DNA of 64,000 nucleotides from contig NZ_VYIJ01000002.1 in assembly GCF_008709555.1 (NCBI RefSeq), positions 1-64,000 on the forward strand, written 5' to 3'. Below are positions 19,037-30,219 of this stretch, in pieces. The DNA is from Thermoplasma sp. GTDB lineage: Archaea; Thermoplasmatota; Thermoplasmata; Thermoplasmatales; Thermoplasmataceae. Below the pieces are notes generated by a model. That model ran no database searches. It was not told the DNA's origin and was given only the letters and a program-made list of their open reading frames with translations. The position numbers and the translations under genes were made by a program. The first letter of the stretch is position 1. The number at the start of each line of letters is the position of its first letter.

Positions 19037-19276
19037 GCAGGATCATTACATCAAAACTTAAAAATATGCCAGATCAATTGAAAAATGCATCTCATTTCTC
19101 TGATCCTTATAAAGATCCCTGAATTTTTTATTCCTTTATTTTGTTCTCCTAAATGTTAACGATAAGAACAATGGATCAACAGCATACGTAATAGAAACTT
19201 GCATCCATGATTTCGGCCAGTTGTGATCACGCTATGCAAAAAAGATTTTCTATTGATATATGCCGATGATAAGCAT

Positions 19277-19438
19277 TCAGGAGAATTCTTCTTCCAGTTC
19301 AAGTATGACCTGATTCAGTACGTCCTCAAATGTTCTTCCTGTATATTCCCTCAGGCCACCCATTTCAGTCCTGAGTTTTGCGGTGTATTCTGTTTCTGAT
19401 TCCTTGGCAAATTCTATATTGCATATCAGCTCTTCCAT
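19277..19438 (-). CDS. Small acidic 53-residue protein, unknown
   Basis: A short frame from ATG 19438 to TGA 19277-19279. The product begins MEELICNIEFAKESETEYTA, is acidic, and ends in an amphipathic helix (TFEDVLNQVILELEEEFS). It has convincing expression signals on the minus strand: a TATA-like ggataaaaaac near 19470-19480 and a GGTGAT Shine-Dalgarno site 6 nt before ATG. The family is not recognised. The remainder of the 19037-19634 gap holds this gene, its promoter and that of the DtxR-type regulator; 19040-19270 contains only AT-rich sequence with no recognisable feature. Confidence 0.65.
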   Translation of the reverse strand: MEELICNIEFAKESETEYTAKLRTEMGGLREYTGRTFEDVLNQVILELEEEFS

Positions 19439-19598
19439 ACGGATCACCATCCCCTAAAACCTTTATGGCTTAAAGTTTTTTATCCCAGTCATTGCTGGGC
19501 AGGTTAAACTAGGTATACGGGAATATCCAAAATTGGGAATACCATGGTGATCGTTTTCCTCTATACCATAATTATTGTATTCAGATCCGATGAATTGG

Positions 19599-19634
19599 AA
19601 AGTTTTAAATAAGTTAGATTAATACTAATATTAT
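19599..19634 (+). promoter_or_regulatory. Promoter of the small DtxR-type regulator with TTAG/CTAA element
   Basis: A BRE/TATA-like gaaagttttaaataag (19599-19613) precedes ATG 19635 by about 27 bp. Between them TTAG (19614-19617) and CTAA (19625-19628) form an inverted pair, the same half-site ends seen in DtxR/IdeR operators, though the 7-bp spacing is shorter than the classic box. An autoregulatory site is possible. Confidence 0.4.
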
Positions 19635-20036
19635 ATGGAGAACATAACAAAGAAGGAGAGGGACTGCCTTATCACTATAAAGGAGTCTTCGAATGGCCCA
19701 TTTCCGGTACGGTTGAAGGATCTCTCAGCATCCATGAACATAAAACCGCCATCCGTGTTAGAAATACTAAACAGGCTCCAGGAGAAGGGTCTGATAAAGA
19801 AGGATCGTGGAATGATCGCGCTCACAGATAAGGGAGAGGAGACATATCGGAGGATCGTTATGGTCCATCGCACTCTTGAGGTTCTTTATAGCAGAAGCGG
19901 CATAGACGCAAATGATGCCTGCAGGAAGATAGGCAATTTCGACTTCCTCGTGGACTACGATGACGCAAGAAAGATCTCACAGTCCATAGGGAACCCCAAG
20001 GAATGTCCGCATGGAAAAAAAATAGAAGAAGAGTGA
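19635..20036 (+). CDS. DtxR/MntR-family metal-dependent regulator (short form)
   Basis: A 133-residue protein with an N-terminal winged helix-turn-helix (RLKDLSASMNIKPPSVLEILNRLQEKGLI) and the DtxR metal-binding/dimerisation region, ending at the conserved CPHGKK motif. The C-terminal SH3-like domain of full-length IdeR is absent, as in MntR-like proteins. It should repress or activate genes in response to Fe2+ or Mn2+. The start lies right behind a TATA box, so the mRNA is probably leaderless. A second, full-length family member lies at 45116-45790. No metal transporter is adjacent, so the regulon is not evident. The 100-bp gap to the convergent alcohol dehydrogenase contains T-rich runs that could terminate both genes. 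Confidence 0.8.
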   Translation: MENITKKERDCLITIKESSNGPFPVRLKDLSASMNIKPPSVLEILNRLQEKGLIKKDRGMIALTDKGEETYRRIVMVHRTLEVLYSRSGIDANDACRKIGNFDFLVDYDDARKISQSIGNPKECPHGKKIEEE

Positions 20037-20138
20037 ACCCAATCCATGCGGTGAGTCTTTATATCGTTTCAAGCAGTTTTTTCTATAAAATTTAGAGTTT
20101 TTAACCGATTTCAAGCTGTAGGATTTTCACTTCGATGA

Positions 20139-21149
20139 TCAGCTGAACCTTATAAGCACTCTGCCTTCGGTCTTTCTATTCTTCATCATATCCATGGCTT
20201 CGTTTATATTCTCCAGGCCAACCTCCATGCCTATCACAGGATTTATCCTGTTTTCTGCCACCATATTAAGGGCTTCTGATACGTCCTTTCTTGTGGAGCT
20301 GATGCTTCCCCGGATGGTGTTTCCCTTCAATATTATCAGGCCAAGCGGAAGATCCACGGGATCTGGCTTCACGTTTCCGATGACTATCATCTTTCCGCCA
20401 TTGTTAAGGCTCCTCAACGCCCTTTCGAATGTGTGTATGCCGACGCATTCAAGCACGATATCAGCGCCTCCCAGCTTCTTGACCTCCTCATTGAATTTTC
20501 CATTGCCGTCCACTATATAATCCGCGCCGATCTTCTCTATCATATCCCTCTTTGATTCCGAAGTTGTCTCAGCTATTACAGTTGCACCTGCCGCCTTGGC
20601 CATCTGCACGGCATTCGATCCAACCCCGCCGCCCGCGCCTGTGATCAAAACCTTCTGGCCCTCCTTTACCTTCGCCAGTCTGAACAGGGCATGGTATATC
20701 ATACCGGTCACGCATGAAGCTATGGGGAGGTATCTGCTGTCTACGCCTGGCGGCGCCTTTACTAGGCTTATCTCAGGAACGTTAACGTATTCCCTGAAAC
20801 CACCCTGAACCTCCTCCCCTATGGATTTCTTGTATGGGCACAGGTTCTCGTTTCCTGATCTGCAGTATTCACATTTTCCGCAGGGGACATATATGAGGCT
20901 CGCAACGCGGTCACCAACTTTGAAATCCTTTACATCCTTACCGGTCTTGACTATCGTGCCGCCTATCTCATGGCCCGGGATTATTGGTAACTGAATTCTG
21001 GGAAAGAAACCGGTGGCACTCAGGATATCGCGATAGCAAAGGCCGGCGTAATCCTGCTTTATAACGACTTCGTTATCTGCAGGCTCCGGAACGTCCCGAT
21101 CCACAATTGAAAGGGGCTGATTGATCTTCTCCAATACGGCTGCCTTCAT
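20139..21149 (-). CDS. Zinc-dependent alcohol dehydrogenase family (MDR) oxidoreductase
   Basis: A 336-residue medium-chain dehydrogenase/reductase. Catalytic zinc ligands are in GLCYRD and GHEIGG; the structural zinc site is the four-cysteine loop CGKCEYCRSGNENLC (about residues 90-104). The NAD(P)-binding motif is ITGAGGGVGSNAVQMAKAAGA. The overall pattern also resembles archaeal acryloyl-CoA reductase-like enzymes of this superfamily, so a reductase acting on an enoyl-CoA is an alternative to alcohol oxidation. The TATA box cttttatacg (minus strand, centred near 21172) about 23 bp before ATG 21149 suggests a leaderless transcript. It is divergent from VAT. Confidence 0.85.
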   Translation of the reverse strand: MKAAVLEKINQPLSIVDRDVPEPADNEVVIKQDYAGLCYRDILSATGFFPRIQLPIIPGHEIGGTIVKTGKDVKDFKVGDRVASLIYVPCGKCEYCRSGNENLCPYKKSIGEEVQGGFREYVNVPEISLVKAPPGVDSRYLPIASCVTGMIYHALFRLAKVKEGQKVLITGAGGGVGSNAVQMAKAAGATVIAETTSESKRDMIEKIGADYIVDGNGKFNEEVKKLGGADIVLECVGIHTFERALRSLNNGGKMIVIGNVKPDPVDLPLGLIILKGNTIRGSISSTRKDVSEALNMVAENRINPVIGMEVGLENINEAMDMMKNRKTEGRVLIRFS

Positions 21150-21353
21150 GATCGCATGATCGGAAGAACGTATAAAAGCGATGCTCTAGCTCTCATAAGG
21201 GGTTATCTCTAATCATTATCGAATATGGCAAAATAGAAAGAACGGTGAATTTCGTACAGAACATAGAGTGCGAAACAGATTGGAAAATAGATTATTCACA
21301 CAGCATGATTTATCGCTGGAAAAATCAACAAACTTAAAATATTCAGGAAGTAA

Positions 21354-23600
<2,247 letters not shown>

Positions 23601-23651
23601 TCCTTTAAACCCCCTAGAAATAAAAAATAAATACAAATTAATGTTGTATTT

Positions 23652-23936
23652 ATGATGGATTTCTATTCACGCGTCAATCAGAAACCGGTAATGTCCAGTT
23701 CTGGAGAGATAATAGGTTATGTCAAGGGCTTTCTGGCGGACGAAAAATGGAATCTGACCACGATGGTGACGAAACCATCCAATGGCAGGGGAAGGCTGAA
23801 TATACCCACCGACGACGATGGTAATTACCTCATTCCCATGGCAAACGTGAACGTCGGCAACGATGCTATAGTCGTGATGAACATAGAGAGCATCAGGAGG
23901 TTGCCGAAGCAAGACCAACAGTCTGGCTTGCAATAG
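23652..23936 (+). CDS. PRC-barrel domain protein
   Basis: A 94-residue protein resembling archaeal stand-alone PRC-barrels: KPVMSSSGEIIGYVKGFLADEKW, then NIPTDDDGNYLIPMANVNVGNDAIVV. Archaeal stand-alone PRC-barrels have been linked to RNA metabolism and to cell division (CdpB type). It follows VAT by 51 bp with its own AT-rich promoter (ataaaaaataaatac). ATG 23652 or 23655 could be used. The last 44 bp overlap the end of the convergent pilin-like gene. Function uncertain. Confidence 0.65.
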   Translation: MMDFYSRVNQKPVMSSSGEIIGYVKGFLADEKWNLTTMVTKPSNGRGRLNIPTDDDGNYLIPMANVNVGNDAIVVMNIESIRRLPKQDQQSGLQ

Positions 23937-24381
23937 TCCCATCAGTAACCGTGTCCACAAGCTTTACGTATTTTATGAACGGATCACCGTTGTTGGGGAG
24001 ACTGCTTATGGTTATCACGGTAAGGGCCGAAAGGTAATCAGGACCGTTCACGGTTATCTTCCAGTACTGTGTCTGTATCGTGCCTTGTGTCAGCGGTACA
24101 ACCGTTATATTTCCATCTGATGATTGGAATTCGAGAGTCACCTTTGCCAGCGAGACGTTCTGGTTGACGCCGCCAATGTATATCGTGTAGACACCATCAT
24201 TCGAAGACTGCTGCGTCTGGTTTGTTATGGTCATCGAGGCCTGAGGTGTTGGCGCAGATATCAGTGATACATAACCGCCAAGCAGGGAGTAGAGTGTTGC
24301 TGCAAGGACTATCGTTATTGCTATTAGCAGTATTGTGGCTATTATGGGTGATACAGCCTTATCCTGCCTGCTGAATTTCAT
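23893..24381 (-). CDS. Archaeal type IV pilin-like protein
   Basis: A 162-residue protein with a class III signal peptide: a short charged leader (MKFSRQDKA) followed by the hydrophobic helix VSPIIATILLIAITIVLAATLYSLL, as in archaeal pilins, which are cleaved before the helix by a PibD/EppA-like peptidase. The rest is beta-rich, Thr/Ser/Gln-rich and carries sequons such as NQT, NVS and NIT. The frame extends to 24513, but ATG 24381 fits the signal peptide and has a TATA box (attttaatatcc) about 25 bp upstream. The 3' end overlaps the PRC-barrel gene by 44 bp. No assembly ATPase is nearby. Confidence 0.8.
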   Translation of the reverse strand: MKFSRQDKAVSPIIATILLIAITIVLAATLYSLLGGYVSLISAPTPQASMTITNQTQQSSNDGVYTIYIGGVNQNVSLAKVTLEFQSSDGNITVVPLTQGTIQTQYWKITVNGPDYLSALTVITISSLPNNGDPFIKYVKLVDTVTDGTIASQTVGLASATS

Positions 24382-24537
24382 GATACATTCATACATACAT
24401 ATGGATATTAAAATTGATGCGTTTGAAATGCTATTTCGCAGGAAAGTTTTTTCTTTTTGGCAATATGCCCAGCCGTTTACAATGGGAGAAATTGATATCC
24501 CATGAAAGTTCATGAGTCATTAACGTGAAATGCATTG

Positions 24538-25287
24538 TCATATCCTGTAGACCATGCCGGACCTCCTAATTGAGAAGGTTATGAATGCGGTGTGCGTCAG
24601 GTCGTCGCTGGCTGGCCTCGTCGCTCCATCCCTTACAAGTATCTTCCGCTTCATAAGCTCCACGGTCTCGAGATGATACATGCCTGCAGCAGAGAGCGAT
24701 ATCACGGTCTTTTCACTCTGGTCGAAGTTCGGAAGATAGAACGTTGCCGTACCACCTAGCCTAGTCAGGGATGCAATTTTCTGCATGTAGTTCCATGGAT
24801 CCGGTATGTCAACTATCACTGCATCATAACGTTTCTCGCTTTTGAAATCCGAAATGTCCGATCTGTTGAAGTTGACATTGCCCACATCATAGAATTCGGA
24901 CAGATTATCAACGGCCTTCTTCAGGTTATCTTCTTCCTTTTCCACCACCGTTAGCATGCCTTTTCCATTCAGGGCGTACAGTATATAGGAGGACATATTC
25001 CCAGATCCCACGCCTATCTCCAGTACCTGCATCCCGGGCCTTATGCCAGTTCTTGATATTATATATGCCGCATCAATCTCTGAGATTATCTGAGTATTCC
25101 TCCTTATAACCTTGCCGAAATAAACCGGCGAAAAATCAGAGACGATGAAGTTCTTCCCCGAGACTATGACCTCATCGCCGGGCTCTATGACCGTGGATGC
25201 ATCCACGTGATGCTTCTTCCCCCTCAGAATGACGCTGTTCGTTTTTTCATCGTATTTCCCGTATTCTTCTTCAGATAGCAATATCAC
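24538..25287 (-). CDS. trmI: tRNA (adenine-57/58-N1)-methyltransferase TrmI
   Basis: A 249-residue SAM methyltransferase. The N-terminal beta-rich domain is followed by RRNTQIISEIDAAYIISRTGI, a hallmark of TrmI, then the SAM motif VLEIGVGSGNMSSYIL (about residues 88-103), the acidic VVEKE loop, VDIPDPWNY and the C-terminal DDLTHTAFITF. Archaeal TrmI makes m1A at tRNA positions 57/58, which helps thermostability. The gene is single, with ATG 25287. Nothing unusual. Confidence 0.92.
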   Translation of the reverse strand: MILLSEEEYGKYDEKTNSVILRGKKHHVDASTVIEPGDEVIVSGKNFIVSDFSPVYFGKVIRRNTQIISEIDAAYIISRTGIRPGMQVLEIGVGSGNMSSYILYALNGKGMLTVVEKEEDNLKKAVDNLSEFYDVGNVNFNRSDISDFKSEKRYDAVIVDIPDPWNYMQKIASLTRLGGTATFYLPNFDQSEKTVISLSAAGMYHLETVELMKRKILVRDGATRPASDDLTHTAFITFSIRRSGMVYRI

Positions 25288-25349
25288 TGCTGAAGATTAT
25301 TTCAATGCATATATCGCTTTTGCAGCGATGCGAATCTGAAAAAGATAAA

Positions 25350-26843
25350 TCAGAGACTGAAATCTCCCAAATATTCCAGTCTCTCCTTAAATTTAACTCT
25401 CATTACGACTGTGGATATGATTATTATCGCTATGAGTACAAATGAAGCGTAGACTGCATCCACGTAGAAAAGATTGAAGTAAATACTCGCTACTATTGCC
25501 GCCAGCAGAGTTGCGGTGGATGCCGATGGTATCACCAGATATTTCATTGTGTTCATTGGCCCCATGTGAGTGTGCTTCTTCATATAGCTGTATAACGATG
25601 TGTTCGTTAGTATGTGCACTATGTATGTTATCGGACTTTCAAGTATCAGCAGAAATATCGATGAAGATAGAAGAGCATCCAGGGGCGACATCCTGGCTAT
25701 GAATTCAAACCCTGCTCCGACACCTATGACTATGGCTATCGATATAACCGCAAGGGTTATCATGGACATCGTCGGAGTACCGTTGTTTCTGTTGATCTCA
25801 GACAGGAAAGAGGGCAGAGCACCTTCCCTGGACATTGAGAATAGGACTCTGGTTGCGTTTGTACCAAGAGATACCGTTGCCGTGAAAAATGAGTTGAGCA
25901 CGATTATTATGAGCACCCAGAAGATTATTTTACTTGCGAATCCAAAGTCTGAGCCGTATATGCTGAGCAATGGGTAGGCGTTGTTGCCAACACCAAATGT
26001 TGCTATGTTCTGAATGCCCCAGGTTATGACCTGGGCATATGATGCTAGAATTATCGTGACGCCAAGTATTGCTATTGTAGCAACTATTGCCAGTGGAACA
26101 TTTCTCTTCGGTTTCTTAGTCTCTTCGGCTATCGGAATGGATCCTCCAATACCGACGAAAGCACCTATGGCATAGATCATCATGGCAAAGATTGCGAATG
26201 GATCATTTCCAAGGGGTGTAGGCGTGAATGGAGTGGCATTCACCCTTCCTGGATGCATTATTATGAGGGCCAGGGATGTTGCTATCAAAAAGCTTACCTC
26301 GATGAACATTGTGTATGTGACGAAGCGCAGCGATGGCTTGATTCCAAGGTATATCAGCAAACTTACAAGTCCTATGAAGATGACGGCGATTGGCATCCAT
26401 ATGATATTAGGGTCCGGGATCGATATTCCAAGAGATGGTAAAACTGCATAGCCGAAGCCAAGAAAACCAAGAATGCCAAAACCGGTGAAACTGAGAATTT
26501 CGTATGTTATGTATGAGAGCGCTGTGACGAAGCCTGCTGAAGTACCCAGGCCTCTCGAAACGAAGGTATAATAGCCACCAGCACTGGATAAACGCCTGGA
26601 AAAAGCATACATTGAATAGCTCATCAGAGCATATATTATCAGAGAAAGCAAAAGTATCAAGGGAATTGCATACGCACCGTACTCATGGGTGACGAAGGTG
26701 GAGGTTATTAGCGATGCGGTTCCCGCGATATATAGTACGATGGTACCGGCAGGGGCGTTCAGTGCTACGGCTTGGGATATCGCGTGTCTCAGGCCCAGCT
26801 GGTTAACTACCAAATGCTTAAACTTACTCGAACCTGTTTCCAC
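25350..26843 (-). CDS. APC-family amino acid permease
   Basis: A membrane transporter of about 497 residues with some 12 hydrophobic helices and the APC pattern in the first helices (RHAISQAVALNAPAGTIVLYI, then SSAGGYYTFVSRGLG). GTG 26843 is chosen over the upstream frame start at 26927: a TATA box (gatatttaatttt, 26864-26876) lies 27 bp before the GTG, and the longer form would add 28 residues upstream of this promoter. Substrate is probably an amino acid or polyamine. A second family member is at 49882-51315. Confidence 0.85.
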   Translation of the reverse strand: METGSSKFKHLVVNQLGLRHAISQAVALNAPAGTIVLYIAGTASLITSTFVTHEYGAYAIPLILLLSLIIYALMSYSMYAFSRRLSSAGGYYTFVSRGLGTSAGFVTALSYITYEILSFTGFGILGFLGFGYAVLPSLGISIPDPNIIWMPIAVIFIGLVSLLIYLGIKPSLRFVTYTMFIEVSFLIATSLALIIMHPGRVNATPFTPTPLGNDPFAIFAMMIYAIGAFVGIGGSIPIAEETKKPKRNVPLAIVATIAILGVTIILASYAQVITWGIQNIATFGVGNNAYPLLSIYGSDFGFASKIIFWVLIIIVLNSFFTATVSLGTNATRVLFSMSREGALPSFLSEINRNNGTPTMSMITLAVISIAIVIGVGAGFEFIARMSPLDALLSSSIFLLILESPITYIVHILTNTSLYSYMKKHTHMGPMNTMKYLVIPSASTATLLAAIVASIYFNLFYVDAVYASFVLIAIIIISTVVMRVKFKERLEYLGDFSL

Positions 26844-27004
26844 TTTTGAAGTTATTACTCTGTGATATTTAATTTTCTCTCTCAAAAGCCCGCCAACGTG
26901 GCTTTTACATATGACGTAGTCTGACAAATTTAAAAAAAATAATTTAGATACCGATGTTTTCTCTCTTAATGCAGTATGAAATATGATCTTGCTACTTATT
27001 ATTG

Positions 27005-27553
27005 TCAGAATTTTTCATCTATCATAGCGCATATCATATGTATCGCCGTTATATGCGCTTCCTGAACGATAGACGTTAGATCTGAGTCAACGTTTAGCGT
27101 CTCATCGGCCACGTTCTTGACCTGGCCTCCAGATTTGCCAGTGAATGCTATGGTATGACAACCTAGGGCCTTTGCTGCCTTTATGCCTTCTATGACATTT
27201 TTTGAGTTTCCAGAAGTGCTTATTCCCACCACGATATCTCCTGGCCTGGCCAAAGCCTCGACCTGCCTTGAAAAAACAACATCATAAGAATAATCGTTGG
27301 AGATGGCTGTTAGCGACGAGGTATTAGTCGTAAGCGCTATGGCAGCAAGGGGTTTCCTCTCCTTCATAAAATGGCCGGTGAGCTCAGCAACGAAATGCTG
27401 GGCGTCTGCAGCTGAACCCCCGTTTCCAAATACTATAAGCTTGTTCCCGGACATCAGAGCGCCTGTTATTTCCTCAGCTATGTTCGTGATTTTCTTCGTA
27501 TCGAGGTTCAGCCTGACACGTGCCCCTTCTTCAAGATACTGCTTTGCATCCAT
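27005..27553 (-). CDS. gmhA: Sedoheptulose-7-phosphate isomerase (phosphoheptose isomerase)
   Basis: A 182-residue SIS-domain protein with the GmhA pattern: VFGNGGSAADAQHFVAELTG near residue 43, then SNDYSYDVVFSRQVEALARPGD and GISTSGNSKNVIEGIKAAK, ending QEAHITAIHMICAMID. GmhA converts sedoheptulose-7-phosphate to D-glycero-heptose-7-phosphate, the first step toward nucleotide-activated heptose for surface glycans. A TATA box (aatgatatatcc, minus strand) about 27 bp before ATG 27553 suggests a leaderless start. It borders a region rich in envelope and glycan genes, but no other heptose-pathway enzyme is visible. Confidence 0.85.
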   Translation of the reverse strand: MDAKQYLEEGARVRLNLDTKKITNIAEEITGALMSGNKLIVFGNGGSAADAQHFVAELTGHFMKERKPLAAIALTTNTSSLTAISNDYSYDVVFSRQVEALARPGDIVVGISTSGNSKNVIEGIKAAKALGCHTIAFTGKSGGQVKNVADETLNVDSDLTSIVQEAHITAIHMICAMIDEKF

Positions 27554-27657
27554 GGAGGATCATACGCTGTCAGGGATATATCATTTCTGATCATCGCATG
27601 ATATAGTTTATCATTCCATAGGTAAAAGGCTTATATATCGTTTTATAATGAGTAAAT

Positions 27658-28458
27658 GTGAATGTACTGTTCAAGCGCCTGATAATAATTGCAGTGGCAG
27701 TAGCGATCGTAGTACCTGCCGTCTACTACGCAATATCATTGAATAATGCAAATCAGAAACAGTCCGATCCTCTTTACTACGCCCCATATGATTCAAGCAT
27801 GATCGGATATGTTAATTATAACGGGACGCACCTGTACGTATTCGCTCAGAACCGCAGTTTCGGAATTATATTGGACACCTCCTCTCTGACGAACCTCAAC
27901 TTCAGCAAAATAGCTTCACTCACAGGAAATACAAATCTCAGTAGTTCTGGAAAGGGATCTAGCTTCAATATCACAGCAAAAACCAATCTCAGCCTCTATG
28001 CAAGCTACAGAAACTACAACATATATGTTATAAAAAATATCAGCTTCTCCTTCGCTGGAGTCTCTCTGGGTAATCAGAGCGTCTATCTGTATGAGGACAA
28101 TGGTTTCGTTGTAATTGGAAATATAAACGGCATATTTGATTCCATAAATGCAACCATAAATGGAAGGAATGCTGTCAGCTATTCCGGTTACATAAATACC
28201 AGTGCCAACGTTTCCATAGCCATGTTCAACCTCACAAACAGATTTGTCAGATCTATCTACGTTAATATGACTGGATACAATATGACAGGGCGGCTTGTTT
28301 TCACTAATTACACCTACGAGTCATACTTCATATCAGTTATGTCAAACATAAAGGGCTTCAGCATAACCAGCGTGAATGACCTCAGCATCACTTTCAGAAT
28401 GAATGATATAGATATTACCTCAGCATATCAGTTGATCGGTGCAGTCAATGACCAGTAA
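27658..28458 (+). CDS. Secreted or anchored sequon-rich protein of an ABC cassette, unknown
   Basis: A 266-residue protein with an N-terminal hydrophobic helix (residues 6-27) and a long extracytoplasmic part packed with N-X-S/T sequons (NRS, NLS, NIT, NQS, NAT, NVS, NMT, NYT), suggesting heavy N-glycosylation. No known domain seen. GTG 27658 follows a TATA box (cttatatatcg, near 27630-27640) by about 25 bp, so it is probably leaderless. The permease gene begins inside its 3' end (ATG 28448), so the protein is part of the same export or surface cassette. Confidence 0.7.
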   Translation: MNVLFKRLIIIAVAVAIVVPAVYYAISLNNANQKQSDPLYYAPYDSSMIGYVNYNGTHLYVFAQNRSFGIILDTSSLTNLNFSKIASLTGNTNLSSSGKGSSFNITAKTNLSLYASYRNYNIYVIKNISFSFAGVSLGNQSVYLYEDNGFVVIGNINGIFDSINATINGRNAVSYSGYINTSANVSIAMFNLTNRFVRSIYVNMTGYNMTGRLVFTNYTYESYFISVMSNIKGFSITSVNDLSITFRMNDIDITSAYQLIGAVNDQ

Positions 28459-29278
28459 ATTTGCAGTTGCCTTCTCATACTATTTCAAAAACTACTACAG
28501 ATCAAGGAGCTTCTATCTGATGCTTGCACTAATAGTTCTCATAACTGCGATAATGTCTTATTTTTCCTTTAGGTATCAGGGTAAGATTGACAACTTTCTT
28601 TCAAGATTCGACAGCGCCGCGATAAATGCCAGCCTGAAGTCCAGGGCCCTAGACTACATATGGTCTTTCGTGCTCGTTGATATACCGGTTTACGCGGCAG
28701 TATTCTTCGGATCGCCATCCATATCAAGCGAGATAGAGGATAGGACGGCATTCCACATATTTTCCCTGCCAGTTGGAAGAGTAACGATACTCACCGCAAA
28801 ATATGCTGCAGCCTATGCCGTGACAGTACTGATTTCCATCATATACCTCATCATTGAGGCTGTAATAACAAGGACTATCTACGGAACACTGGATTTAAAG
28901 GCATTCCTCATATCTTTCCTGATAACACTTATATTCATAGCTTCAGTCCTTGCATTCACATTCTTCATAAGCAGCATATTCAACAGGAATATCTACGCGT
29001 ACATAACTGTGCTTATAATCTATTTCCTCGTGTTCAATGCGGTTGATGTCATAACCAGCCTTCTTTACAGCACAACCTCACCATTTCTCCTCAATAACGC
29101 TGCGAACATAATAATGGAGGTCTTCGTAAACATAAACCTCTTCACATTCTCGCCGACCATTTCGCTTTCGCCCGCCGGCACGTCTCAGATTCTGCTTGCA
29201 GTTGCAGTTATGATCGTATATCTTGCTGCTTCTCTCGCAGCAGCAGCCATCCTATTCGAGAACAAGGAGGCGAAATGA
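28448..29278 (+). CDS. ABC-2 type transporter permease
   Basis: A 276-residue membrane protein with six predicted helices. The architecture matches ABC-2 permeases: an N-terminal helix (FYLMLALIVLITAIMSYF), a loop, SEIEDRTAFHIFSLPVGRVTILTAKY (the coupling region typical of this family), then five helices. ATG 28448 is chosen because GGTG (28438-28441) lies 6 nt upstream; the frame also has GTG 28439. It overlaps the upstream gene by 11 bp and the ATPase gene by 4 bp. Transported substrate unknown. Confidence 0.85.
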   Translation: MTSKFAVAFSYYFKNYYRSRSFYLMLALIVLITAIMSYFSFRYQGKIDNFLSRFDSAAINASLKSRALDYIWSFVLVDIPVYAAVFFGSPSISSEIEDRTAFHIFSLPVGRVTILTAKYAAAYAVTVLISIIYLIIEAVITRTIYGTLDLKAFLISFLITLIFIASVLAFTFFISSIFNRNIYAYITVLIIYFLVFNAVDVITSLLYSTTSPFLLNNAANIIMEVFVNINLFTFSPTISLSPAGTSQILLAVAVMIVYLAASLAAAAILFENKEAK

Positions 29279-30168
29279 TGGAAATATCCATCAATGCCAT
29301 ATCAAAGAGGTACGGAGATCTGGTCGCCCTCGACCATGTATCATTCAACGTTAAAGGCAATGGGTGTATTGTTCTTCTGGGCCCAAACGGGGCTGGAAAG
29401 ACCACTCTCATGAAGATAATGACGAACATAATTAGACCCTCTGAAGGGAATGTCAGGATAAACGGTATAAACGTAAGAGAGAACCCAGGAAAAGCCCTTG
29501 AAGGTGTCGGATCCCTAATAGAGCAGCCTGAATTCTATCCCTATATCACCGGCTACGAGGCGCTCATGTTCACCTGCATGATCAGAGGAATATCCAGGGA
29601 GAAATGCGTCTCTGAGGTAGAACGCGTGTCCGCCATGACGCACTGCCGTGACTATCTCAGCAGGAGGACAAAGGAGTATTCGCGTGGGATGAAACAGAGG
29701 GTTGGACTCGCCGCTGCGCTCATCGGTGATCCAGAAATAATAATACTGGATGAGCCGACATTCGGCCTGGACCCGAACGGAATGATGGAGATCAGGGACA
29801 TAATAATGAAGCTGAAAAGGGAGAAGCTGATAGTGCTAAGCACTCATCTGATATATGAGGCAGAGATGCTGGCGGATCAGATAGGCATCATAGATCATGG
29901 TCATCTGATGCACTTTGGCCCAGTCGAGAAGCAGCGTTATCTTGAAGTCAGAGGCCGAATATCAGAATCACCGATACACATAGATGGTGTGGATATCGTA
30001 AGAAGGGATGACTCCAGATTAGTGATCAGGAAGGATGATGGAATCGAAAACTGGTCAATAATAAAGGCTCTGGAAGCTTCAGGATCTTCGATCGAGACCT
30101 TCGATTACTACAGCATAATTGAGGACCTATACAGGAACAACGTTTCGCAGAACGATGCAGAGATGTGA
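29275..30168 (+). CDS. ABC transporter ATP-binding protein
   Basis: A 297-residue ATPase. Walker A is GPNGAGKTT (about residues 38-46), the signature motif is EYSRGMKQR, Walker B is IIILDEPTFGLDPNG, and the H-loop is STHLIYEAE. The C-terminal ~80 residues form an accessory domain. A GGAGG Shine-Dalgarno site (29266-29270) precedes the paired ATGs at 29275 and 29278; the second has better spacing. It is the motor for the adjacent ABC-2 permease, with the sequon-rich protein as a likely partner or cargo-handling subunit. Confidence 0.92.
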   Translation: MMEISINAISKRYGDLVALDHVSFNVKGNGCIVLLGPNGAGKTTLMKIMTNIIRPSEGNVRINGINVRENPGKALEGVGSLIEQPEFYPYITGYEALMFTCMIRGISREKCVSEVERVSAMTHCRDYLSRRTKEYSRGMKQRVGLAAALIGDPEIIILDEPTFGLDPNGMMEIRDIIMKLKREKLIVLSTHLIYEAEMLADQIGIIDHGHLMHFGPVEKQRYLEVRGRISESPIHIDGVDIVRRDDSRLVIRKDDGIENWSIIKALEASGSSIETFDYYSIIEDLYRNNVSQNDAEM

Positions 30169-30219
30169 AGAATTCTCCATAACATACATAAACCTTATTT
30201 CCTGATTCTTGTTATTGTC

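Noticed and set aside
20040-20110. TATA-like gtctttatatcg after the short DtxR gene
   Set aside because: It faces a convergent gene and no plus-strand ORF follows; most likely AT-rich terminator sequence.
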